A DNA stretch of 11,655 nt from Acidimicrobiaceae bacterium (GCA_002715405.1 PAZD01000009.1:12243-23897), one strand, 5' to 3'. Positions 1 through 6,007 are shown, counted from the stretch's first letter. Notes: generated by a model from the letters alone, not told the origin. Numbers and translations: made by a program.

Positions 1-553
1 CGACATTGTCCTTGATTTGTGCGCTGCCCCAGGGGGTAAAGCTACAGCTATATCAGCAAAGGGTGCGTATGTCATAGCAAGTGACATACGCCATTCGCGA
101 ACAAATTTGGTTGCAGCGAATATAGAAGAATTGCAGCTGGACAATATTAGTTTGGTTACAGCGGATGGAACATCTCCTTGTTTCGGTCAAGGTGTATTTG
201 ACAAAGTACTAGTAGATGCCCCTTGTTCGGGTTTAGGTGTACTTCACAGGCGAGCAGATGCTAGATGGAGGGTAAGGGCTACCGATATTGACTCGTTAGC
301 AGCATTACAAATCAACCTTCTTCGTTCAGCTAAAGGCCTAGTAAAACCCGGAGGACTTCTAATATATAGTGTGTGTACAATAACGAATGCAGAAACTCAA
401 GAAGTAGCGAATCGATTTGAAAAAAGCGTAGATGGGATCTTCCCAATTCCGATTAAAGATCCTCTCTGGCGAGAAAAAGGAAATGGCGGGGTACTGCTCC
501 CGCAGGATCATGATACTGATGGGATGAGCCTATTTATTTGGGGGATCGACTGA
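1..553 (+). CDS. rsmB: 16S rRNA (cytosine-C5)-methyltransferase RsmB, 3' part (5' end outside window)
   Basis: This is the catalytic C-terminal part of a RsmB/Sun/Fmu-type RNA m5C methyltransferase, which uses S-adenosylmethionine to methylate C967 (E. coli numbering) of 16S rRNA. The frame is open from base 2, so the gene continues upstream and the NusB-like N-terminal RNA-binding domain is missing from the window. Visible motifs: the SAM-binding loop DLCAAPGGKA at bases 14–43; motif IV DAPCSGLG, with its cysteine codon at 224–226; and motif VI YSVCTIT, whose cysteine at 374–376 is the expected nucleophile. The C-terminal DTDGMSLFIW matches the DGFF-like end of the family. A TTG at base 17 lies inside the SAM motif and is not a start. 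In actinobacteria this gene commonly follows fmt. Family assignment is firm; the exact target base is inferred from the family. Confidence 0.93.
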   Translation, partial: DIVLDLCAAPGGKATAISAKGAYVIASDIRHSRTNLVAANIEELQLDNISLVTADGTSPCFGQGVFDKVLVDAPCSGLGVLHRRADARWRVRATDIDSLAALQINLLRSAKGLVKPGGLLIYSVCTITNAETQEVANRFEKSVDGIFPIPIKDPLWREKGNGGVLLPQDHDTDGMSLFIWGID

Positions 554-591
554 TATAGGTCGGCTCTGATCCGAGAATACTGAAACACCAG

Positions 592-597
592 TAGAAT
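592..597 (+). promoter_or_regulatory. possible -10 element (TAGAAT) for a leaderless moaB mRNA
   Basis: TAGAAT fits the TAnnnT -10 consensus and ends exactly six bases before the moaB ATG, so transcription would start at or next to the A of the start codon. There is no Shine–Dalgarno in front of moaB. No clear -35 box is seen. The element overlaps the 3' arm of a short inverted repeat (TACTG 578–582, CAGTA 589–593). Inferred from position only. Confidence 0.4.
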
Positions 598-603
598 TCT
601 TTC

Positions 604-1104
604 ATGGATCAACTGTTAACACTCGAAGCAAAAATCGTTACAGTTTCCGATGGAGTGGCGGTCGGCGAACGAGAAGATATTTCAGGGGAAAATTTACACA
701 AACTCCTTGAGGGCGCTGGCTGGATAGTAAAAGAGCGAAAAGTGATCAAGGATGGAAATGATTCTGTTGCTCGCACTCTCGGTGAACTAGCTGAAAATTT
801 TCATGGTCTTATAGTCACCACTGGAGGTACAGGGTTTGGGCCGCGAGATCAGACCCCAGAAGGGACACGTGAAGTTATCGAACGAGAGGCTCCTGGCTTA
901 GCTGAAGCCATGCGTTTAGTGAACCCGTTGGGAAGGCTTTCAAGAGCTACTGCCGGAACATTAGGTACAAGCCTGATTTTAAATGTTCCAGGATCAGCGA
1001 AGGGAAGCGTTGAATGCTTGGAGGCTGTTATCGATATTGTTGATCATGCTGTTCGTCTCCTCGTAGATAATTCAGATCCACACCCCACAAAGCACGAAAA
1101 ATAA
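604..1104 (+). CDS. moaB: molybdenum cofactor biosynthesis protein, MoaB/MogA family
   Basis: A 166-residue protein of the MoaB/MogA (MoCF-domain) family, which acts in the late steps of molybdopterin cofactor synthesis. MogA adenylylates molybdopterin; MoaB proteins are close relatives, often with the same role outside enterobacteria. Visible motifs: VTVSDGVAVGEREDISG at residues 12–28, TTGGTGFGPRDQTPEGTRE at 72–90 (the substrate-binding loop and following acidic helix), and NVPGSAKGSVECLEAV at 127–142. Length is normal for the family. The ATG lacks a Shine–Dalgarno but has a possible -10 six bases upstream. It lies 50 bases after rsmB and five bases before ribD, so it is probably co-transcribed with ribD. 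No other molybdenum gene is present here. MoaB and MogA cannot be separated from sequence alone. Confidence 0.88.
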   Translation: MDQLLTLEAKIVTVSDGVAVGEREDISGENLHKLLEGAGWIVKERKVIKDGNDSVARTLGELAENFHGLIVTTGGTGFGPRDQTPEGTREVIEREAPGLAEAMRLVNPLGRLSRATAGTLGTSLILNVPGSAKGSVECLEAVIDIVDHAVRLLVDNSDPHPTKHEK

Positions 1105-1109
1105 GATTC

Positions 1110-2135
1110 ATGTCTCCACACTCTGAAATAGACATAGCAATGATGGAAAGGGCGATTGAAAATGCAGATGGGGCTCGATTGGTCTCTTCGCCTAACCCCT
1201 GGGTGGGGTCAGTGGTCGTATCTCATGATGGGGAAATCTTCGATGGAGCGACTTTGCCTCAAGGAGGGGAACATGCCGAAGTTGTTAGCTTGACTGCAGC
1301 CGCTGATAAATCTGTAGGATCGACACTATATACAACTTTAGAACCTTGTAGTCATGTGGGAAATACTCCACCGTGCATCGAATCAATTGTTAATGCTGGT
1401 GTTTCTAGAGTTGTAGTTGGGATTCTCGATCCAGACGAAAGGGTAAATGGGCAAGGAATTTCAGCTCTCCGGTCAAAAGGTCTTGATGTCGAAGTAGGTG
1501 TTAAGAGCGAAGAAGTAGAGGCGCAGCTGCAGCCTTATCTACATCATCGTATAACAGGAAGGCCATATGTGGTTGCAAAAATAGCAACAACTTTAGATGG
1601 TCGTATAGCGGCTCCCGATGGAAGTAGTCAGTGGATAACTGGCGCAGAAGCTCGAGAAGAGGCTCATAAAATTCGAGCACATTCTGACGCGATTTGCGTA
1701 GGTGCGGGAACTGTTCGAAAAGATGACCCAAAGTTAACTGTCCGCGACTGGCAGCCTTCAACTTCAGATGAGCTTGACTTAAATCCGGTGAGAGTCGCTT
1801 TAGGGGAAATCTCTCCTGATGCTTCAATGCATCCCTGTCTCGAATTACAAGGTGACGTAGAGGCGATCCTTGATGAGTTAGGTAGTAGGGGTATCCTCCA
1901 GCTCTTAGTCGAAGGTGGGGCGGATACAATTAGTAGATTCCACGCCTCGCGTTTAATAGATAGGTATGAAATATTTTTTGCACCAGCACTGTTTGGGGTC
2001 AATGATGCTCTACCAATGCTCTCTGGAGAAGAGATTTCAACTATGAGTGACTTATGGCGTGGAGAAATAATAAAGGTTTCCAGGCTTGGTAGCGATGTTC
2101 AAATAACGCTTGTGCCAAAGTTCATAGATAAATAA
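1110..2135 (+). CDS. ribD: bifunctional riboflavin biosynthesis deaminase/reductase RibD
   Basis: Catalyses two consecutive cytosolic steps of riboflavin synthesis: deamination of the diaminopyrimidine ribosylamino phosphate, then NADPH-dependent reduction of its ribose. The N-terminal deaminase domain (about residues 8–145) has PNPWVGSVVV, the zinc/catalytic HAE at 55–57, and EPCSHVGNTPPC with zinc-ligand cysteines 80 and 89. The reductase domain (from about 152) has PYVVAKIATTLDGRIA, WITG at 175–178, and VGAGTVRKDDPKLTVR. The LLVEGGADTI segment at 265–274 is also typical. At 341 residues it is shorter than the E. coli enzyme (367). The deficit falls between LTVR (209–212) and LLVEGG, where an extended strand-loop segment is replaced by a short NPVRVALGEISPDASMHPCL stretch. 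I recall similar compact forms from Acidimicrobiia. The start is five bases after the moaB stop with no clear Shine–Dalgarno, suggesting translational coupling. Confidence 0.95.
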   Translation: MSPHSEIDIAMMERAIENADGARLVSSPNPWVGSVVVSHDGEIFDGATLPQGGEHAEVVSLTAAADKSVGSTLYTTLEPCSHVGNTPPCIESIVNAGVSRVVVGILDPDERVNGQGISALRSKGLDVEVGVKSEEVEAQLQPYLHHRITGRPYVVAKIATTLDGRIAAPDGSSQWITGAEAREEAHKIRAHSDAICVGAGTVRKDDPKLTVRDWQPSTSDELDLNPVRVALGEISPDASMHPCLELQGDVEAILDELGSRGILQLLVEGGADTISRFHASRLIDRYEIFFAPALFGVNDALPMLSGEEISTMSDLWRGEIIKVSRLGSDVQITLVPKFIDK

Positions 2136-2159
2136 AACAACTCATGACTACAGAGACGC

Positions 2160-2165
2160 TAGGTT
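2160..2165 (+). promoter_or_regulatory. possible -10 element (TAGGTT) for a leaderless hisG mRNA
   Basis: TAGGTT fits TAnnnT and ends exactly six bases before the hisG ATG. The same bases (AGGTTGGA) could act as a poor Shine–Dalgarno, so the site is ambiguous. No -35 box is apparent. HisG may instead be read through from ribD, 36 bases upstream. Confidence 0.28.
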
Positions 2166-2171
2166 GGATAC

Positions 2172-3047
2172 ATGCTACGTCTGGTGCTTCCTAAAGGATC
2201 GTTAGAAAAATCTACGCTTGAGCTCTTTGCTTCTGCCGGTTTGACTGTGGGTAGAGGTTCCTCGGTTGATTACAAGGGGGATATAGATGATCCACGGGTT
2301 GAATCGGTGAGGATACTTCGACCTCAAGAGATTGGCCGTTACATCGCTGATGGGTTATTTGACCTTGGTATAACAGGACGCGATTGGATTGAGGAGACTT
2401 CTAGCGAAGTTCAGTCACTTGGACAACTTCATTACAGTAAGAATACTGCTCGTCCAGTCAGGATTGTTGTGGCTGTTCCAGAAGAGAGCTCATGGGAGTC
2501 AGTGAGTGAGCTACCTTCGGGCGTCAAGGTGAGTACTGAGTATCCGGTTCTTACAGAGAATTATTTTGTCTCCAAGGGAGTTCATGCAGATATCCAACTT
2601 TCATATGGTGCGACGGAAGCAAAAGCACCAGAAATCGTAGATATAGTAGTGGATATTACTGAAACAGGAAGAGCACTCCGAGCTGCTGGCTTGAAAGTCC
2701 TTGATACTATCCTCACGAGCCATACCGAACTAGTTGCTAATCCCGATGCATATTCGAATCCCGATAAGCGCCAAGCAATGGAACAAATTCATACTCTCCT
2801 CCAAGGCGTTCTTGAAGCCCGCGGCAAAGTTATGGTGAAAATGAATGTATTAGCCAAGAATCTTGACAAGGTTCTAGGGGGGCTTCCTTCAATGAAGTCA
2901 CCAACAGTCAACGAACTATCTACTGGAGATGGCTATGCCGTTGAGACTGTTGTTGAAAAAGACCAAATAAATATTTTGATACCAGAACTTCGAGCCAATG
3001 GAGCTACCGATATCGTAGAAATCCCGATTTCAAAAATAGTCCATTAA
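2172..3047 (+). CDS. hisG: ATP phosphoribosyltransferase, long form
   Basis: First enzyme of histidine biosynthesis: it joins ATP and PRPP to give phosphoribosyl-ATP. The 291-residue length and extra C-terminal domain mark the long, self-sufficient, histidine-inhibited form, so no HisZ partner is needed. Visible segments: LVLPKGSLE at residues 4–12, the DLGITGRDW loop at 64–72, STEYP at 121–125, and the family signature region EIVDIVVDITETGRALRAAG at 154–173. The C-terminal ACT-like regulatory domain (about 215–291) ends PELRANGATDIVEIPISKIV. It follows ribD by 36 bases. The usual actinobacterial partner hisE is not adjacent upstream. Its TAA overlaps the TAA of the convergent P450 gene, so no intergenic space follows it. 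Confidence 0.96.
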   Translation: MLRLVLPKGSLEKSTLELFASAGLTVGRGSSVDYKGDIDDPRVESVRILRPQEIGRYIADGLFDLGITGRDWIEETSSEVQSLGQLHYSKNTARPVRIVVAVPEESSWESVSELPSGVKVSTEYPVLTENYFVSKGVHADIQLSYGATEAKAPEIVDIVVDITETGRALRAAGLKVLDTILTSHTELVANPDAYSNPDKRQAMEQIHTLLQGVLEARGKVMVKMNVLAKNLDKVLGGLPSMKSPTVNELSTGDGYAVETVVEKDQINILIPELRANGATDIVEIPISKIVH

Positions 3048-4264
3048 TCCCAAGCAACTGGGAGTTTCTTCCTTCCCCATAGGAGAAAAGGTTCAATTCT
3101 CTCTGGCTCACTAGCCAACCTAAGATTTGGAAATCGCTCTGTTACTTCTTTAAGGGCAAGGCGGGCTTCAAGTCGTGAGAGTTGAGCCCCTGGGCAAAAA
3201 TGTCTCCCTAGCCCAAACGAGAGATGTTTACGTAATTCCTCTGGGTCTCTGTCAAGGCGAAATGATTCAGGATCTTTAAAAACCTCTGGATCACGGTTGG
3301 CTGCCCCAAAAGTCGCCATGACCTTTGAACGTTCAGGGATTTCTTCTCCATATAGTTCAATATCAACTGTGTTAGTTCTGTACAACCCTAGAACAGGAGC
3401 ATCAAATCGTAAACTCTCTTCTATAGCAGCTTGATGTAATGAAGGGTCGTCTCTAACTTGCTCATATAGAGACCTATCGGAAAGAAGCCGCCAGAAGAGA
3501 TTAGTTAGTAGAGATGTTGTAGTTTCATTACCGCCGACTAGAAGTTGGTTGAGCATCACTAGACGCTCCGTGTCAGAAAGCATTCGATTGTCAACCTCAG
3601 CTAGTAAAATTCCACTAATGACATCATCAGGAATTATGTTTCCAATCACATTCTCAGGTTTGTCATTTTCGTCATATCCGGCATCTTTCAGAAGAGAACG
3701 TCTGATGTTTAAGTGATCAAGCAGATATGCGTTCATGGCTTCGCGAGGAGCTCTCCGGCCATCATCTGAGGATTTAGATGCAGCTAATTGAGCGTCACTC
3801 CAAGCCTTAAATTGATCTATGTCGTTTGTAGGTATCCCCAGAATTTTGGCTATTACGATAACCGGAAGTGGGCAAGCTAATGCATCATGAAGATCGCCTC
3901 GTGAGTTTTCTGCCATTTCGTCAACTAACTCTTTGACTAAAGCGCTTATCTCGTCTTCCATTACGGCCACATGTCTAGGGGCAAAGCTTTTTTGTATGAG
4001 TTTTCTATACCAAGTATGTTCAGGCGGGTCACTAAAAAGGCAGCCCTGAACTGAATACCTAGGCATTTGCCCGTAATGGCTAGACCAAAGTTCTACGTTA
4101 GTAAGCATTTCGGCCACATCAGCGTATCTAGTTGAGGTATAGAGCGGGTAATCAAAGTCTTCGAATTTATGGATTGGACAAGTTTCTCTTAAATCCTCGT
4201 AAAACGGGAACGGGTCACTTAACGCCGATGCAGAAAAGGGATTAAAATTTTGCTTCTCGGACAT
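3044..4264 (-). CDS. cytochrome P450 (soluble bacterial type)
   Basis: A 406-residue heme-thiolate monooxygenase of the soluble bacterial class, without a membrane anchor or fused reductase; electrons must come from a ferredoxin system not present here. Key motifs: C-helix HTWYR at residues 83–87; I-helix oxygen-activation motif GGNETT at 244–249; K-helix ESLR at 283–286; and the heme loop FGLGRHFCPG at 350–359 with the axial cysteine at 357. Length is typical. The ATG at 4264 gives a normal N-terminus; it lacks a Shine–Dalgarno but has a TACCAT hexamer six bases upstream. It follows the alpha/beta-hydrolase gene by 51 bases in the same direction, suggesting related catabolic or modification steps. 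The substrate cannot be told from sequence. Its stop codon overlaps that of hisG. Confidence 0.95.
   Translation of the reverse strand: MSEKQNFNPFSASALSDPFPFYEDLRETCPIHKFEDFDYPLYTSTRYADVAEMLTNVELWSSHYGQMPRYSVQGCLFSDPPEHTWYRKLIQKSFAPRHVAVMEDEISALVKELVDEMAENSRGDLHDALACPLPVIVIAKILGIPTNDIDQFKAWSDAQLAASKSSDDGRRAPREAMNAYLLDHLNIRRSLLKDAGYDENDKPENVIGNIIPDDVISGILLAEVDNRMLSDTERLVMLNQLLVGGNETTTSLLTNLFWRLLSDRSLYEQVRDDPSLHQAAIEESLRFDAPVLGLYRTNTVDIELYGEEIPERSKVMATFGAANRDPEVFKDPESFRLDRDPEELRKHLSFGLGRHFCPGAQLSRLEARLALKEVTERFPNLRLASEPERIEPFLLWGRKKLPVAWD
3048..3063 (+). terminator. weak hairpin just past hisG, inside the P450 3' end
   Basis: TCCCA (3048–3052) and TGGGA (3059–3063) form a perfect five-base-pair stem with a six-base loop, followed by GTTTCTT. 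It starts one base after the hisG stop and lies within the last codons of the convergent P450 gene. The stem is short and the T tract is interrupted, so it is at best a weak intrinsic terminator for the hisG transcript. Confidence 0.25.
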
Positions 4265-4270
4265 TTCTTT

Positions 4271-4276
4271 ATGGTA
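4271..4276 (-). promoter_or_regulatory. possible -10 element (TACCAT) for a leaderless P450 mRNA
   Basis: On the minus strand TACCAT fits TAnnnT and is followed by exactly six bases (AAAGAA) and then the P450 ATG. No Shine–Dalgarno with normal spacing is present and no -35 match is seen. Inferred from position. Confidence 0.38.
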
Positions 4277-4311
4277 GGAGAAATCTCTCTTCGGTACGAA
4301 TCTAGAGTTTG

Positions 4312-4340
4312 AGAGTCACTTTTTGTTACTAAGTGACTTT
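4312..4340 (-). repeat. inverted repeat at the hydrolase stop codon
   Basis: AGTCACT (4314–4320) and AGTGACT (4332–4338) are perfect inverted copies around an 11-base spacer. The stem extends to nine pairs with one G–T pair. It includes the hydrolase stop codon. In the direction of transcription no T-run follows, so it is not a classical intrinsic terminator. It might stabilise the 3' end of the hydrolase mRNA. Confidence 0.35.
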
Positions 4341-5218
4341 ATTCCCTCTATAAGTTGCGTCCAGTGCTTTTCGGGAAGGTCATGTCCCATCTCTTCGAAT
4401 ATAAGTAACTCGGCTTCTGGGATTGCCTCTGCGGTAGAGATCCCGTTATGAAGTGGCAGTAAAGGGTCGACAGTACCGTGTACCACTAGTGAAGGTATTC
4501 TAAGAGGAGCTAGTCTTTCCGTCCGATCGCCACTCATAGCTATCGCTCCGATTTGGAAACCAATACCTTTAGGGTGGAAGCTTCTATCATAATTTCTTCG
4601 TGCGAGATCTCGGGCATAATCCTCATCCCAATGCGGCCCTGCTAACGTTTTTGACGCTACGACGTTAGCTTCAATAATTTGGTCTTTACTATTTTCTGGT
4701 GCAGCTAAAAGAGCATTAAGAGCCTCTTCGGTTGGAGTGAATTCTTCAGGATTGCCAGTAGCGGACATAATGCTTGTTAATGAAAGGACACTTGAAGGGT
4801 GCTCTATCGCTATAGTCTGGGCAATCATTCCGCCCATCGAGGCCCCAACAATATGGGCAGCATCGAATCCTAAATGATTTAGTAGTGCAACTGAATCTAG
4901 AGCCATGTTGGAAAGAGAGTACTTTTGTGTAACTTTCTCACCGGTAGCTGCTTGAACAAGGAGTCCTCCAGAGTCTTCCGGTTCTCCTTCAGTTTTGCTT
5001 GATAGGCCGCAATCTCGGTTATCAAACGTAATGACAAAAAAACCTTCATCAGAGAATCGTTCCAAGAGATCTTTAGGCCAGGAGATTAGCTGGGCTCCAA
5101 GTCCCATAATCAAAAGGAGTGGTGGGTTGTCTTGGCTTCCAAGTGTTCTGTAACAAATCGTTATTCCATTTACTTCGGCGTAATTGTCTAAGTTGCTCAA
5201 ATCTGGTTCCGTTCTCAA
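4316..5218 (-). CDS. alpha/beta-fold hydrolase (RdmC/esterase-like)
   Basis: A 300-residue single-domain alpha/beta hydrolase, probably a cytosolic esterase or related enzyme. The catalytic triad is readable: nucleophile Ser127 in GASMGGM, acid Asp251 in HGTVDPLLP, base His279 in MGHDLP. The oxyanion region is MGLGAQ at 38–43. The FDNRDCGLSS stretch (65–74) resembles the RDxGxS motif of RdmC-type methylesterases and related lipases. No signal peptide is seen. The chosen start is TTG, with no Shine–Dalgarno but a TAGACT hexamer seven bases upstream. An alternative TTG six codons inside (Leu7) is possible; the conserved fold begins only near residue 13, so either would work. It lies upstream of the P450 on the same strand, suggesting a linked pathway. 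The substrate is unknown. Confidence 0.88.
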   Translation of the reverse strand: MRTEPDLSNLDNYAEVNGITICYRTLGSQDNPPLLLIMGLGAQLISWPKDLLERFSDEGFFVITFDNRDCGLSSKTEGEPEDSGGLLVQAATGEKVTQKYSLSNMALDSVALLNHLGFDAAHIVGASMGGMIAQTIAIEHPSSVLSLTSIMSATGNPEEFTPTEEALNALLAAPENSKDQIIEANVVASKTLAGPHWDEDYARDLARRNYDRSFHPKGIGFQIGAIAMSGDRTERLAPLRIPSLVVHGTVDPLLPLHNGISTAEAIPEAELLIFEEMGHDLPEKHWTQLIEGIKSLSNKK

Positions 5219-5225
5219 AGCTTCT

Positions 5226-5231
5226 AGTCTA
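5226..5231 (-). promoter_or_regulatory. possible -10 element (TAGACT) for a leaderless hydrolase mRNA
   Basis: On the minus strand TAGACT fits TAnnnT and lies seven bases before the TTG start of the hydrolase. A poor -35 match, TTACAA, sits 17 bases further upstream. A leaderless mRNA starting with UUG would be less usual than one starting with AUG, which lowers confidence. Confidence 0.28.
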
Positions 5232-5262
5232 TTAATTTAGTTCTTTCCTTGTAAGCGCTATC

Positions 5263-5682
5263 TTAGTTTTCTTCAGTATTTAAAGAATCTCTAATCTGCA
5301 CATACGCCATTTGTATTTGCTGAACAGCGTCTTTAAGAACCGCTTCGTTTTGGCCCAATCGATTCTCTAGGGTTGACACGATAGCTGTCATAGCATCAAT
5401 AGCTACCTCTGCTTCTTCCAAAGCAGGAGGTTGATTGCTTAGGTGTATAGCTGCTAACTCGTAAATTCCCATTACATGGTTAGCAATTACATCCCCAGCA
5501 GGAGTTTCAGATACTCGTTTTCGAGCTTCGGCTAATTCGGCGGCCATTATTCTTGCTTGCTCTTGCTCTTCTGGGCTCAGTTCATCAAACCCAGGAAGTT
5601 CATTCGCTTCATTAACATACTCATCCTGATTCTCGTCTTGTTTAGGGACATCGTGTTCCCCATCTGGTGTCCAAAGGCTCAT
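5263..5682 (-). CDS. DUF1844-like protein, divergent from infC
   Basis: A 139-residue acidic, helical, soluble protein of unknown function. Residues 1–60 are rich in Asp, Glu and Gln and look disordered, with a Glu/Ala-rich helix near 37–57. Residues 62–135 form a predicted helical domain starting AGDVIANHVMGIYELAAIHL, followed by an ALEEAEVAIDAMTAIV helix and a VLKDAVQQIQMAYVQIR helix. This pattern resembles the DUF1844 family, which in many actinobacteria lies next to infC; the match is from memory, not a search. The ATG is well supported by AAGGAGG (complement of 5687–5693) four bases upstream. No membrane segment or catalytic motif is seen. The gene lies 44 bases upstream of the hydrolase, in the same direction. 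Confidence 0.75.
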   Translation of the reverse strand: MSLWTPDGEHDVPKQDENQDEYVNEANELPGFDELSPEEQEQARIMAAELAEARKRVSETPAGDVIANHVMGIYELAAIHLSNQPPALEEAEVAIDAMTAIVSTLENRLGQNEAVLKDAVQQIQMAYVQIRDSLNTEEN

Positions 5683-5792
5683 GCGCCCTCCTTCTTAATG
5701 TTCTATATGAACTCTATAGAGGTAGACGCCTGATACGAAATTTTCGCTGGTACTCTAGTGGTGTCTCAAAAGAAATAGTTGGGAACCAGAAA

Positions 5793-5813
5793 GTGCTGTC
5801 GAGAGGCAGTCAC
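5793..5813 (+). other. leader hairpin 1 with GAGA tetraloop
   Basis: GTGCTGTC (5793–5800) pairs with GGCAG-T-CAC (5805–5813) around a GAGA loop of the stable GNRA class, with one bulged T at 5810. This gives eight base pairs, one of them G–T. Its GGCAG arm could alternatively pair with CTGC at 5818–5821. Confidence 0.5.
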
Positions 5814-5820
5814 CTAGCTG

Positions 5821-5836
5821 CGTCATCGAAATGATG
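5821..5836 (+). other. leader hairpin 2 with CGAA loop
   Basis: CGTCAT (5821–5826) pairs with ATGATG (5831–5836) around CGAA, six pairs including one G–T. It lies directly after hairpin 1, so the two may stack. Confidence 0.35.
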
Positions 5837-5837
5837 G

Positions 5838-5861
5838 AAGCTTAAGTAGTATTAAGTTTTT
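5838..5861 (+). terminator. AT-rich hairpin with T-run in the infC leader (possible attenuator)
   Basis: AAGCTTAA (5838–5845) pairs with TTAAGTTT (5852–5859) around GTAGTA, followed by T residues to 5861. The core is CTTAA/TTAAG plus TTTTT. The stem is weak and the T-run partly belongs to it, so termination would be inefficient at best. It is upstream of the stronger hairpin at 5903. Confidence 0.25.
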
Positions 5862-5862
5862 A

Positions 5863-5914
5863 GCGGTATGGGTGCTACACAAGTCGTGGCCTAAGGGCAA
5901 ATGCGGTGGGTGCT
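5863..5914 (+). repeat. imperfect direct repeat in the infC leader
   Basis: GCGGTATGGGTGCT (5863–5876) and GCGGTGGGTGCT (5903–5914) are identical apart from an inserted AT in the first copy. The second copy is the 5' arm of the strong hairpin at 5903–5934. The first could pair with the same 3' arm with a two-base bulge, giving two mutually exclusive folds. Confidence 0.5.
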
Positions 5915-5934
5915 GATTTTCTCGGTCCCACCGC
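5903..5934 (+). other. long GC-rich leader hairpin upstream of infC
   Basis: GCGGTGGG (5903–5910) pairs perfectly with CCCACCGC (5927–5934). After a single bulged T the stem continues as GCTGA (5912–5916) with TCGGT (5922–5926), including two G–T pairs, closing on a TTTTC loop. That makes 13 pairs in 32 bases, the most stable structure in the leader. The bases that follow (TTAGTATTT) are not a proper T tract, so it is more likely a regulatory or protein-binding structure than a simple terminator. Confidence 0.6.
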
Positions 5935-6007
5935 TTAGTATTTAGGGAAGAAACGAAAAATTAAATTCGTAGTTAATGAAGAAAAAGTCAACTTAAGGAG
6001 ATATAAC

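Noticed and set aside
1501..2002. Minus-strand open frames inside ribD
   Set aside because: They lie opposite a complete, motif-rich ribD frame, show no recognisable domain and are low-complexity shadows. Similar frames opposite infC, the methyltransferase, pheS and pheT were rejected for the same reason.
2144..2194. 16-codon ORF between ribD and hisG, overlapping hisG
   Set aside because: Too short, no Shine–Dalgarno, and no similarity I recognise to hisE or any known peptide.
5712..5721. Palindrome CTCTATAGAG as a regulator-binding operator between the divergent genes
   Set aside because: Ten bases is short and partly explained by overlapping TATAGA-like sequences; there is no second copy or known motif to support it.
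5863..5934. Known riboswitch, T-box, SRP RNA or 6C RNA in the infC leader
   Set aside because: None of the conserved core sequences of these families that I know is present.
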